Positions 8,131 through 17,923 of a DNA stretch of 26,084 nucleotides are shown here, piece by piece (the first letter of the stretch is position 1; the number at the start of each line of letters is the position of its first letter). Below the pieces are notes generated by a model that saw only the letters and a program-made list of their open reading frames with translations, was not told where the DNA came from and ran no database searches. The DNA is from Botryllus schlosseri. Its lineage: Eukaryota; Chordata; Ascidiacea; Stolidobranchia; Styelidae. Position numbers and translations under genes: made by a program. The DNA is taken from assembly GCA_000444245.1 (NCBI GenBank), contig ATSW01119647.1:1-26084 (forward strand), read 5' to 3'.

Positions 8131-10678
8131 ATGAAGATTGCAATTATTTGCTTCGCAATTTTCGTTTGCGCAGTCTGCGCTTATGAAGGTGAGTATTTTG
8201 CGTTATGTTTCTTAAAACACCAGCGTCTAATTCTGATTTTAACAGAAGGCGACAACGCAGCGATTACGCGTCACGTGAGTCGTTTGACTTTTTCGTCACA
8301 AAGACGCGAGAATTCACGTCGGCCATTTCTTCGGGATATCAAATCGAGTTCACATTCCTCGCAGCTACCGACTACGAGTCTCTTTTTCAGGAAGGACATG
8401 ATGGTCTTCAAGGCAACGGATACGTAGTCTACGGCAGCAGCCAAGGACCTGTCTACAGATCGCCTCAACCTCAGCCTCGCCCTTATGGGCCTCAACCTCA
8501 GGGTCCCGGCTTACTGCAGAATCCCCTCTTGCTCATACTCTTATTGGGTGAGTGGTCTTATTCTAACGTGATAATAGGGGCAAATCAACTGTAGTCATTA
8601 TCCATGACATTCTATCACATATTTTTGAGAATTTCACTGTATCATGTTTCAGGGTTATTGAATCCGTCCACAACTACAGCCGAAACGACCACAGTGACGG
8701 CCACGACCACAGCGACTCCAGTGAGATTTTACTAGCATTTATTCCACAATATCATCGAATTGCTTGTCTGATCCGACATGAAAAATAATAATTAAACAAC
8801 AGTGACGGATAACTATATCATATTCGGTCTCATGTAATATGACACTGTATCACCATAGTCTCCTGTAACGTGTGGAAAAAGTGAGATTGAACGGCTCAGT
8901 GCATTTGGGTTACGTCATACTTTCCATTTGACCAAAGGCAACTTTATTGCCATTTTTGACCGACTTACGGAGTGCTACCAAAATGCAGTGAGTCGGTCAC
9001 TATGGTAACTCTGTTGATGGGTCATGAATATCAAGTAATTTCAGTTATACTACTCTACTTGTACCAACGGACAATTTCAGTTCGAAAAGAATCACGAATT
9101 TACGTTCTTCCATGGGTATTGGATTGGGGGGGGGTATTGCAGTGGTCGGGAACATATGGATCCTTTGGGAATAAGATATGGCTATTTGCCAAATATTTAT
9201 TTTTGTTCTGAATTGATCAAAATTGCAGCGACTTGTTGACGAGTTTTCAACACGGCCAGAATAATATGTCTCGTGGCAGTATAAACATATCTTTGAGAGG
9301 TAAAGACGATGCCGTCTTCAGGTTTAGGGACTCGGACCATCTCTTTTCAAAATCTTCAAATTTAAATACGGTCACGCCGACGGCCAATATCAATCGCGAA
9401 TTCCATGTACTAGACTCGAAATCTTTAATTGTGCGGTACGTTGATTTGGTCAAAGGGGATAGCATATATGGCGACGCCCATGTCAAAACACAGTTTTTAA
9501 ATACACCTTGTCTTCCTGATCTAAGGCATCAAATGAACTGCCGCGGACGTGACATTCACAATTACAAACCCGAATTACAAACAACGCCATAGTTATCCAC
9601 GTTTTCATTGGTAATTGAAGCTCTGTGTAGTACTGGTGATAGAATGTAGGCCTGTAGCGCGACGTTATGTTGCCACCGAATACTTTGAGAATTGAAAAGT
9701 CGATAAGTATTAAGATGTTCCGAATCATTGTGACAGTCACATTCGATTAATATCAGTTATAATGAATTATAAGCTACTTGCGATGGATTGCGTAATCAAT
9801 GGTGAGGCTTGGCCCGTCAGTGCCTTACCTTTCGTTTCGAGGTTTATTTTCCAACAATAAATAAACCAGTTTTTACAGAGAAAATATTGCGCACACGAGG
9901 ATTCCGTATAGTGAGTTCGAATTAGTGCTACCATGACGTCATGAATTTTCAATTATGATGTAGCAGTTGATTGGCATGTATGGTTATCTGGGAGTTAAGA
10001 TGGAAAATATATACCCAATATGACTCTTCGGACAAAAAAGGTTCCCGGCCACTAGTATATTGGAACCAGCAAGTAATAAATAAATAAATAAATATTTCGA
10101 CAACTTGAACCTGTTGTAAATATGTCGCTTTCCTCTTCGTTGACAATTCAATGATCTGTTTTCTTCAGAACCCTTTTGAAGGCTGGACTAAGGTGGGTAA
10201 TTGCTACTACCTATTGTCCGATACTACCGCTACCTGGAACGCTGCCCAAAACGAATGTGCAGGAGCCATAGCCAACGGCAGACTCGCGGTAACCGGTTTC
10301 GAAGTGACGCCAACAGAGAGAACGTGAGATGGTATTCTTGAGTGACTTTCGAACTTAATTCCCAGCATTCTATATTATTTCAGGGCTCTGATCGGTACGG
10401 TTGGCGCTACTGGAGTTACTTTCTTTATTGGAACGGATGGCGTGACAAGTGATTGTACTCCAACTCCCTGCACTCTCGCCAGCGAGGCGTTTATAGAGCC
10501 GTCGGATGGAACCCTGGTGACAGGAGGAGACCCGGCTTTCAATACTGAGCTCGCTGATAGTGTGACTGAGAACGGCGCAGTGTGTGGACGCGTTGATGCC
10601 GCCGACGATGACACCCTGGTATATGAAGACTGCGACACCACAGCCCGTCGCTACATGTGCGAAGTTTGCATGGCATAA
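8131..10678 (+). CDS. Secreted C-type-lectin-like protein, six coding exons, 253 aa
   Basis: Exons: 8131-8188, 8246-8274, 8391-8547, 8653-8720, 10169-10323, 10384-10678. All five introns have GT..AG ends and the phases 1,0,1,0,2 join into one frame ending in TAA. Residues 1-17 (MKIAIICFAIFVCAVCA) are a signal peptide, so the product should be secreted. Residues about 30-82 are Pro/Gln-rich with a short Leu-rich end (LLLILLLG). Residues about 83-104 are a Thr-rich, probably O-glycosylated stretch. Residues 105-253 are the CTLD: GWTKVGNCYYL, ATWNAAQNEC, LAVTGFE, FFIGTDG, VCGRV, EDC and RRYMCEV keep the disulfide framework. The EPN/QPD and WND sugar-binding motifs are not evident, so Ca2+-dependent sugar binding is doubtful. 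The start follows a pyrimidine/TAG stretch (cttgtag, 8118-8124) that could also be a trans-splice acceptor. No AATAAA lies near the stop; acataaa at 10718 is a possible variant. A host immunity role is inference. Confidence 0.88.
9140..10054 (-). mobile_element. hAT element inside lectin intron 4, CAGTGGTCGG family
   Basis: The left end is CAGTGGTCGGGAACATATGG and the right end, reverse-complemented, is TAGTGGCCGGGAACCTTTTT. Flanking 8-mers GGGTATTG (9132-9139) and GTATATTG (10055-10062) match at 6 of 8 bases, consistent with an old hAT target duplication next to a G run. Read on the minus strand, the first ~215 bases match the left end of the element at 15690 (caaaag..gccat, CTAATTCGAACTCA, ATTTTC.CTGTAAAAACT). 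Its other end matches the right end at about 18050-18204 (ctgccacgag, acaagt.gct.caa). A 119-codon plus-strand frame at 9233-9592 and a 79-codon minus-strand frame at 9247-9486 lie inside. Neither is recognisable, and both are more likely decayed internal sequence than a host gene. Confidence 0.75.
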
Positions 10679-10759
10679 CCAACCACGAAACGTAGAAGAT
10701 GACCGATGACTACCAGACATAAACCATCCCACCCTAACCAAACCATGCGATGCCATATT

Positions 10760-11121
10760 TATCCCCGCCTTGCAGTAAGTCCCCTAATGCGCCTATTTTG
10801 ATGGACTTCAGGAAATGGCGGATTTTCAAAATATGGTCCCAAATTCGCTATTATATATTCACGATTCTGAAACAAATATAAAAAACTTGACCGCCACGAA
10901 TCGGGTACGATGCCCCAGGCATACCGGTCTTTACCGGATACGACTTCATGGAATATTTCACCAATGCTTTTTCAGAGTTCCATAATTGCAGTTGGGAGGT
11001 AACCGAATCCTGATCCTCATTTTGAAGATGGAGCTTCAATACTCTCAAAAAACCCGTATCCGGTTACCTGTACACCATTCTTTGTCAATGATGATCAATT
11101 TTGTCGCCATTGGTAGTTGGA
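10760..11121. other. Stretch downstream of the lectin gene
   Basis: Probably includes 3' UTR at its start. No canonical polyadenylation signal, repeat partner or coding pattern was seen. A 65-codon minus-strand frame at 10851-11048 has no recognisable features. Confidence 0.4.
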
Positions 11122-11465
11122 AATTAGTGACGGGTGACGTCGTACGGCGTTTCTCTTAAATAACATTCGTGATGAATTTTCTTATCTTTCGAAATTAATG
11201 ATTCATATTATTGATGACAAAGTACTTTTCGAAAGAGTTGTTTATTCATTATCGAAATATATCCAATGTTACAAATATATTTCAGGGAGTGAGCTGATCA
11301 GAGACGGGGATAATATGTCGTAGAAGTTGAATTTAGGAAGAATGTTTGAAAGCATACTACGTGTTTCAATTCATCAGAGAATACGCAACAACAGCTGCTT
11401 GATGAAGAACACTGTCGCCAGCAATGCGATCGGACCGGCATTCTGTAATTTAGAAACATCAGACC
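11122..11465 (+). repeat. Dispersed repeat R3, copy 3
   Basis: Shares with copies 1 and 2 the ordered blocks gtgacgtc, gatgaattttcttatctttc, gaaattaatgatt, gtttattcattatc, aaatatatccaatgtt, gctgatcagag, gaagttgaattta and atgtttgaaagcat. Copy 2 is the closest relative. No boundary repeats are visible. Confidence 0.6.
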
Positions 11466-11760
11466 ACTTATTTAGCATGGGAAGCGATCAGAGGTGGTCA
11501 GTAACGAAGTACTTTAACTTTTAGAATTACTTGAAGTAGATTTTTTTCCCCCACACTACTTTTTAAGTAGTTATGATTTAGACTACCTCTATATCTACTT
11601 GACAGTTTTCAGTTTTGTAGGCACAAATAAGCGTAAAATACCTACTTACTAACTTACTTACTTGTGAACCACCACTTCTAATTCTACTTGAGTAGAAATT
11701 CCGGCGTTACTTCTACTTCTTCTTGAGTAGCGACGATGACTACTTTGACCACTTCTGGAA

Positions 11761-12060
11761 GCGAGTGGTGCAGTTGGTTAAACACTGCAGCCACGACAAC
11801 GATGGTTGGTGGTTCGAGTCTCGGCTCTGCCATGTTTCTAAGTGTCGTAGGATCCTCTGGGCTCCTCATCGCCAATCCCGCTGTAACACAGCGCATTGAA
11901 AAGCTCAGACAAAGAGAGAGCCGAACTTTAGAAAGGATGCAGCAATTGATCCGAAAACAGATTCAAGTTCAAGAAGACCTAATGCCAGTATGAAATTTAC
12001 TGTGCGGGGGCAAATAACAACGATGTTGAAAGCGCCAATTATATGCGTTAATAAAACAAT
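11761..12060 (+). mobile_element. tRNA-derived SINE
   Basis: Box A-like TGGTGCAGTTGGTTAAACAC begins at 11767 and box B-like GGTGGTTCGAGTCTC at 11808, spaced as in a tRNA-derived Pol III promoter. The body after box B (ctaagtgtcgtaggatcctc, then gggctcctcatcgcc) resembles the SINE at 25130-25403 (cttagtgttggagg, ggctcctcctcccc). The 3' side ends in an A/C-rich stretch (ataaaacaatcaaacaaac). An 85-codon frame with a charged helical tail overlaps it and is better explained as SINE sequence. No target duplication was identified. Confidence 0.65.
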
Positions 12061-12217
12061 CAAACAAACTTATTTAGTATAGAATACGGGACTCGAGGTT
12101 CTGGAATGGCTTATGACTCAAGTCCACCCAGTCTCCCATTTTAACAATTTAGCTACCTCTAGTGAGGGTAAGAATGAACCACCCTATTGTGGGTCAGTTC
12201 TGAAGTACACTTATACG

Positions 12218-12242
12218 TTAAAAGCGGGTTCGAATCCCGCTT
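12218..12242 (+). other. tRNA T-arm-like fragment
   Basis: A perfect five-pair stem with a seven-base loop (GCGGG TTCGAAT CCCGC, 12225-12241) looks like a tRNA T arm or a box B. I could not fit matching acceptor, D and anticodon arms upstream, so it is probably the remains of a tRNA or SINE. It directly abuts the GACTT repeat copy B. Confidence 0.4.
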
Positions 12243-12385
12243 TTTCGTATGACTTGACTTGACTCTAGTAACTTTGTCAAAATGACTTGACTTGACTTGA
12301 CTCGGCGTATCAGAAATCTTAATTGACTCGTGACTCGGAGCAGAATTCACGAGTCAATTTCAAGTCATCAAGTAATCGGTGTCGA
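12236..12385 (+). repeat. GACTT-rich dispersed repeat, copy B
   Basis: Reverse-orientation partner of copy A (310-486), with matching order of ctttttcgtatgacttgact, the GACTTGACT array, ctcggagcagaatt, caatttcaagtca and aagtaatcggtgtcga. It lacks the CAGTGCTGGGAT terminus of copy A, and the match begins abruptly right after the T-arm-like hairpin, so it is truncated at that side. Confidence 0.65.
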
Positions 12386-12935
12386 AAAAAAATCACTGTA
12401 TCTTGCATGTGTTCGTATTGTTCACGAAGCCCGTGTGAGCTACAACTCATCATTAAATGATCGCGCGAGCCTCCGCGTTGTTCTCTCACAAACAAAGACA
12501 CGAAGTGATAACTGAAAACGAAGTGATCGGAGCGTACAGCTAATGTTGCTGCAAATTAGTATGGCAACTTAATTTAATAGCAAAATGTATATTTACCGCT
12601 AGCTGTTCTCACCTTCACCAAACCTTTTGTTTTATTACAATTGAAGTCGAATATCGTTTATAGTTCTCAACCAGTGATGCAGGCTCTAATTATATCATAT
12701 CAATTTGTAAATGAGTAATGTGTTGCATCTTGTCGATTCGTTTCTCTCTCCATTTTGACTGGGAACTATAAACTGATGCTATGGAATTACTTACGTAGTT
12801 TAGCAGTTCTACGTATATGTGAGCGATATATCGCCTTCTTGCGTTTATATTTACCTCTATATTCGTTCATCGGTTCAAAATCAATGAACCGTCAATCTGT
12901 ATTTCATACAGCTAGCAAAATGCAATGAGGTACTC
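12386..12935. other. Gene-poor stretch
   Basis: No coding or repeat assignment. Includes several tat-rich segments. I see nothing interpretable. Confidence 0.4.
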
Positions 12936-13146
12936 ATACCTCACACTTCGAAAAGGCAACGTAACTTGAATTGTGACTTGACTCGTGACTTGACATGACT
13001 CGGGTCACCTTCAAAAATCGTGGAACTTGATTTGACTTGACTCTAGTCACCTTCAAAAATCGATTGACTTGACTTGACTCGAGTCGGAATGTGCAATGAC
13101 ACGAAATGACTCGTGACTCGAATTTAGTGACTTGATCCAAACACTG
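12936..13146 (-). repeat. GACTT-rich dispersed repeat, copy C
   Basis: Contains two tandem ~50-bp subunits with the shared core tcaccttcaaaaatcg (about 13005 and 13050) embedded in GACTTGACTT words. It ends at 13142-13146 in ..ccaaacactg. On the minus strand the terminus is CAGTGTTTGGATCAAGTCAC, comparable to the CAGTGCTGGGATGACTC terminus of copy A. Confidence 0.6.
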
Positions 13147-13248
13147 GTGGTTTCCTATTTTACATCGATATCGAATTCATGCGGCCCGCGGCCTCTACGA
13201 AATTTTGAAAGTTGCCCGCGACCCGTTTTTAGTTGGCGACCCCCGGTG
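13147..13248. mobile_element. Probable hAT terminus or very short MITE
   Basis: The right side (gcggcccgcggcctctac, then gttgcccgcgacccg, then ggcgacccccggtgt) is the kind of G/C-rich 'CACCGGGGGTCGCCAAC' end that hAT elements often carry. The CACTGGTGG at 13143 could be its partner end, but no target duplication was found. It coincides with the point where the minus-strand LINE protein similarity stops. Confidence 0.4.
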
Positions 13249-13249
13249 T

Positions 13250-14815
13250 ATGGTAAGGGTATTTACAACATGATAAAAGACTATGTTCGATAGTGTCTGG
13301 TACGAAACAGAAATCACATGAAGGAGAATCAATATAACCAATTTTAAACAATTGCACATTTAGCACGCAATGACCGGAACGGGGCAGGGGAAATAGTGTA
13401 GTGGTTACGATAAGCGCCAACAAAGCCGACGAATCAAGTTCGATTCCCGTCGGAATCGGAATCATCTGGGCTCTTCTTCCCCCGCCGTTGTCGCTCTTAC
13501 GGCGACAAGAAAGCCCAGTCAAATGACCCGTTGAAAGAAAGATCACTCACAAGAAAGACTAGGAGAATGTATCCCGGCTTCAAAGAAGATCAACATCAAA
13601 AAGAACTGTGACATCGGGCACCCAATGACGAGGTGGGTGTTAGAGTAAAGGTTCGCTACTGATGTTTGTCGTTCGACATCCTCCTATCTGTTCATGCCAT
13701 CGCATGGCTTATCGCATTGTACATTGTGTGTGACTCGTTCAGATGAAAAGAATAAGCCAGCGATTTTATGTTACGTTATGTTAAACAAAATATTCTCATG
13801 CCGGCGCAATATTCCGTTCGACGATGGAAGTTTGAAAAACTCGATAGTGACATATTTTTCATTGTTTCTGTATTCCGTGTCCCATCGCGATCGGATGGAC
13901 TTCCGAATCTCGCTTTTCGCATCTGAAAACTGGATCGTGGGTGACCGCAGAGGCGGAGGTTGAGAAGCTTCCGTCCGCGCTAATTCATCCGCAATTTCCT
14001 TTCCGTGAATTACACTGTGACTGGGTATCCAGCTGAGGGCTACGTCGATGCCTGTCCGTTTGATCTGTTCAATATAAATATGCATTGCATTAGAGATACG
14101 ACTAGGCATGTTTAGCGGCTCGCCAATGGACTGTTATGCGCGGAGGCAATCAATGAGTTTGGCGAACTTGTCTGTGCTCAATCCGTTTTCTATTATCCAT
14201 GAAAGTGCATGCATAATCGCGTCCAATTAAACAGTAATTACCGAGTGTAATGGTGAGCAAGTTCGCGAATATTTCTTAAGCTGGTGGGGTATGTGAATAC
14301 CGTAACCAGCGGCAGTGGACGTTGTTGAGCCTTCTGTGTATACTTCAATATATTAGTCATAGACTTCGAAAAGGAAGTCTTTGAACATAGATGTTACTTT
14401 GTGTGGGGTATGCAGTCTGGATATCATGACACACGGTTGCGTGTCGACGTTTAGTGGGCTAACCGACCACGGTTCCCGAAAGGAAGGGTAGCGTTGGCAA
14501 ACACTGAATTCCGCCAAGATTGCAAGCTTGGAAACTATATTGAACCAGACGGAATTTGGTTTAGTAAGACTGTATATTTCTTCCCATGAATCCTCTAATA
14601 GTCCTAACGTCGGGTGGGTTCCGGGTAGGTGTCTAAAAAGATGACAGCGGTATAGGCTAGAAAGATACTTATGCCTCAGATGGAGAGAAAGCTCATTACG
14701 CGAGGCCTCAAGCACACAAATAGGTGTACTATGGCACCGCAACAGAGACGTAAATCCTGGTTCTGGACGACCTAAATGTTGGTGATGGTGTGAGTAAGTT
14801 ATGCAGTACACCTAT
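13250..14815 (-). mobile_element. 5'-truncated LINE with RNase H domain
   Basis: On the minus strand, parts of a non-LTR retrotransposon polyprotein appear in order. First comes a post-RT segment with VLEASRNELSLHLRHKYLSS-like sequence (about 14670-14720). Next is an RNase H start, YTEGSTTSTAAGYGI (about 14300-14343), where Glu replaces the usual catalytic Asp of YTDGS. The RNase H end is SWIPSHSVIHGKEIADELAR-like (about 13970-14030). Last is a Cys/His tail with SGHCVLNVQLFKIG and SCDFCFVPDTIEHSLLSC (13270-13380). The RNase H plus this tail is typical of the I-superclade (I, Ingi, Nimb relatives). Frames are interrupted by at least a frameshift near 14720, by stops between 14110 and 14260, and by a SINE insertion at 13378-13617. 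The RT proper is absent upstream of 14815. Dead copy. Confidence 0.8.
13378..13617 (+). mobile_element. tRNA-derived SINE inserted in the LINE
   Basis: Box A-like TAGTGTAGTGGTTACGATAA (13394) and box B-like AAGTTCGATTCCC (13437) mark a tRNA-derived head. The body includes atctgggctcttcttccccc and a gaagatcaacatcaaaaaga end. Imperfect flanking duplications GCACGCAATGACCGG (13363-13377) and GCACCCAATGACGAGG (13618-13633) are the size expected for LINE-driven insertion. The insertion splits the C-terminal part of the minus-strand LINE reading frame, so the SINE is younger than that LINE copy. Confidence 0.72.
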
Positions 14816-15689
14816 AGTTTTGAAGCGTCAGAAGATAAAAGTTTGTATGAAATCATTCCGAAGAATAACCATTGCATATATCCGATAATATATATAACAT
14901 AATATATTATAATTAATAACATTACAAGGTGACCAGCTGAATACGGTATAAAGGGCACCTTGCTTTATGTGGCGCTGTGCACCGTAATATTGCAGTATTG
15001 GACCATAATTAATAGATATGTGTTTGAGAGAAGGTTTTGCTACACTGAGCCAATCAACACACAGTGTTGATATCGAACTTGGCCGATAGATGTAGGCCTA
15101 CTTACTTTGTTACTTACTATATACAAGAAAATTGGATGAAAATCGAACAAATCTCGCTATTATTATGATCAATGGGCTTAGATTTTATATATGAACCACA
15201 CCCGATGTTTAATAACGGAGTTTTTCGTATTTGTCGTGGGTAATTATAACATCGATTGAAAATGTTCTTTTCGCTGTGATGAGAATGACTCGAATTTATT
15301 TACATTAATTCTGTCACCTTGTTGAAAACAAACAGATTAACTTTCGTTTCCTATCCAAACATTTTGTTTGACAAAACTTTTGCTCGTGTTTTGTTAAGAG
15401 TATTTTGTAATCTCTATACATGATTAATGCTGAAAAACGCTGTATTTTACTGTGTAAGCAATAGTTCCGTAGTAGTCGACACATTGATTTCAGTCATTGC
15501 AATCGGAAGCCTCGATTGATATTACAATAAATGAGCGCAACGTATGTAATGAATCAGTAAGGTTATTCGAGAGCAATGAACACAACATTGTGGTTGATGG
15601 CTCGATGGTTGTCATGTGGAGTCGAAGCCTATTAGTTGTTATTAGCCAGTTCGAATTCGAGAGCACGCTGCTGTTGATATGTTATAGTG
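14816..15689. other. AT-rich stretch, nothing assigned
   Basis: Contains an AT-rich tract around 14880-14925 (ataatatatataacataata type). A 102-codon plus-strand frame from 15497 runs across the left end of the hAT element at 15690, so it is unlikely to be a gene. Confidence 0.45.
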
Positions 15690-16419
15690 CAGTGGTCGGT
15701 AACCTTTTTCGTCTGAAGGGTCATGTTGCCCCTATATTTTCCATTCTAACTCCCAAAGAGCCATACATGGCAGTCCATTGTTACGTCACAAATGAAAATT
15801 CGTGACGTCATGGCAGTACTAATTCGAACTCAATACATGTGATTGATCGTGGGCGCCATATTTTCCCTGTAAAAACTCAGAGGCTACTAATCATTCTGTG
15901 ATAACGCAATTCTTCTCTGGGCACAGAATGTAAAATACCTGATATTAATGTTAAAATCGTTATTAGCAATTGTATCATAGTCATTAAGAGCGCTTGGCAA
16001 AATCGAGTACCTGGATGACTCGATTCTGAATCACGTAATATGCTTCGATTGGAGTCGAGTAAACGAGTATCACTCATGATGACGTCATAGCTGAGTGTAA
16101 TGTCTCAAAGTCCAAATATGTACCGTTTATGCCACCACAAAGAATATAATGTCAGTTATCCATCTCATAAAATATACTTCATTTCATTGCACTTCGTGGC
16201 AATGTTGTGGGATAATCATGACTTCGGAAACGTGCTGCGTCCAGTAACCGTCGTAGTTTTGTATTATATGTTTCGTATGCTACGATACGGCCAATCAAGG
16301 AGGAAAGGCTTCAACAGTGAAAATGCGTATAGAAACTGTAATTCTCGTTGAGAAATTAACTTTCAGCGGTTGGAAGCGAATAATTTCAGCACCGGTACTT
16401 GAAAATATCGTCTTTTACC

Positions 16420-16479
16420 ACTCGACTCGAATCATCTAAATTTATATTCGAGTACTCGAATCATTGTGCCCAACCCTAG
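16420..16479 (-). repeat. ACTCGA-rich element terminus
   Basis: Read on the minus strand from 16479 it begins CTAGGGTTGGGCACAATGAT, followed by TCGAGTACTCGAATA and a GACTCGA cluster. A related start, CGGGTTGGACAGAATCGAAT, occurs at about 24244. The partner end of this element was not located, though ACTCGA clusters at 16000-16065 could belong to it. Confidence 0.45.
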
Positions 16480-16744
16480 TCATGAACTCTATAATCTTTG
16501 TCGGATGGGACTTGAATTTGGTACCAATGGACGCGAAATTTTACGCCGAGTATTCACATACCCACCATGCCAGGTAGAAACCCCCATTACTGCCAACCGG
16601 AAATATTCAAAATTCCCTACATTATTTGTAATTTTGAATGTCAGTTCCAAGGCAGTTTATTTCTCGTCGTGGATCACGAATACAATGTGTAATTTGAAAA
16701 CTAAATTGCAATTCTCTTCGATCAATCAACGTATGGTGCAATCC

Positions 16745-17263
16745 CGGGTTGTAACCAAGTCATGAGGCTCCGAGTCCCAAGTCAATCTCACTTTCATAGT
16801 TTTGACTCGAGTCAAGTCAAGTCATTTTCAATTCACTACCGAGTCAAGTTCGAGTCTTAGTTACGGAGTAGAGTGTCGAGTCTGAGTCATAGTGTTTTCA
16901 CTCGAGTTCGAGTCCAAGTCATGGTGCTGACTGATCAGTTCCGAGATAATGTCATGTGAAATCAACTTTTTACAACTCTGCTCAGTGATATCGATAGCTT
17001 CGCATTCATAATTTACTAATTCATCACTATTAACAGTTTTTGGTAGCAAATTTTCAGGTACCAGTACTGATAGAGGAAATAACAATAGTGTTATAACTTT
17101 ACTATCTTTCGAAATTATAATGAAATGTCTGTCTTGGTAGACCCAGTCTCGAGTTCAAGTCGAGTCGAGTAATTTTTCGCTTTAAAGAGAATGACTCGAG
17201 TCAGGTCGAGTCCCCAAATATCTCGACTCGAGTCTAACTCGAGTCGAGTCATTGCAACCATAG
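16745..17263. mobile_element. Short hAT-like element with subterminal GAGTC arrays
   Basis: Both ends are packed with GAGTCGAGTC/GAGTCAAGTC words (16795-16925 and 17150-17250). The outer sequences are CGGGTTGTAACCAAGTC and, on the minus strand, CTATGGTTGCAATGACTC, a short imperfect inverted repeat. Flanking 8-mers TGCAATCC (16737-16744) and TGTAATCC (17264-17271) agree at 7 of 8 bases. A 74-codon minus-strand frame in the middle (16861-17085) is not recognised. It lies inside the larger hAT at 15690-18204 and is therefore the later insertion. Confidence 0.6.
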
Positions 17264-17299
17264 TGTAATCCAAGATTACGCGGCGCGCGGTGTCATGTA

Positions 17300-17923
17300 C
17301 ATTAGGCTGTTCAAAAATAACCTTTATTCCTTAATCTTGCGGGCTACGTGATTAAATCGTTAGGTTGCCTTAAAAAACGACGCAAACCAAATTTGAATTC
17401 ATTCCAACCAATATTCGCGGTTTGCATGGAGTTTGAAAATTTTGAATTTGCCCAGAAACGCAAAAAAAAATTTTTTTCAAATTTTTCTGCCAACCCCATG
17501 AAATTGTTGGGCTGTCTTCAAAGACTATGCAAAACAAATTTTACTCAATTCCAAGCCGTAGATGCGGAGTTATTCCAGTTTTTCGATGAAAATTCTTGGA
17601 TTATCCACCGATCAAGGATAATCCCAAAATTATCAAAGAGAAACTGTTATAACTCCACTTCTACGGCTTGGAATTGAGTAAAATTTGTTTTGCATAGTCT
17701 TTGAAGACAGCCCAAGAATTTCATGGGGTTAGCAGAAAAATTTGAAAAAAAAAATTTTTTGCGTTTCTGGGCAAATTCAAAATTTTCAAACTCTACGTAA
17801 ACCGCGAATATTGGTTGGAATGAATTCAAATTTGGTGTGCGTCGTTTTTTAAGGTAACCTGACGATTTAATCACGTAGCCCGCAAGATTAAGGAAAAAAG
17901 GTTATTTTTGAACAGCCCTAATG
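17300..17923. mobile_element. 624-bp foldback/hairpin MITE, TA target
   Basis: The whole element is one palindrome: a left arm 17300-17606, a 9-base loop (accgatcaa, 17607-17615) and a right arm 17616-17923. By eye the arms match at roughly nine in ten positions. Terminal sequence on each side is CATTAGG(G)CTGTTCAAAAAT, flanked by TA dinucleotides (17298-17299, 17924-17925), which fits a Tc1/mariner-type target. The flanking ATGTA/TACAT makes the exact boundary ambiguous by a few bases. Similar 109- and 75-codon frames in the two arms are mirror images of one sequence and not genes. It is nested in the hAT at 15690-18204. Confidence 0.85.

Noticed and set aside
8020-8427. A 135-codon continuous plus-strand frame starting upstream of the lectin ATG
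   Set aside because: It reads straight through two introns with good GT/AG ends. The signal peptide begins at the internal ATG at 8131, and the same start context is conserved in the second copy.
9233-9592. 119-codon frame in lectin intron 4 as an alternative exon or nested gene
   Set aside because: It lies wholly inside a hAT insertion and shows no domain or splice support. The opposite strand is also open.
10370-10756. Long minus-strand open frames opposite the last lectin exon
   Set aside because: They are shadows of exon 6, with no domain and no independent splice or start evidence.
11736-11993. 85-codon frame with a charged helical tail
   Set aside because: It coincides with the tRNA-like head and body of a SINE, so it is not treated as a gene.
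15497-15805. 102-codon plus-strand gene candidate
   Set aside because: The frame runs across the left boundary and target duplication of the hAT at 15690, so it is chance.
17348-17874. Two similar proteins encoded on opposite strands
   Set aside because: They are mirror translations of the two arms of the hairpin element.
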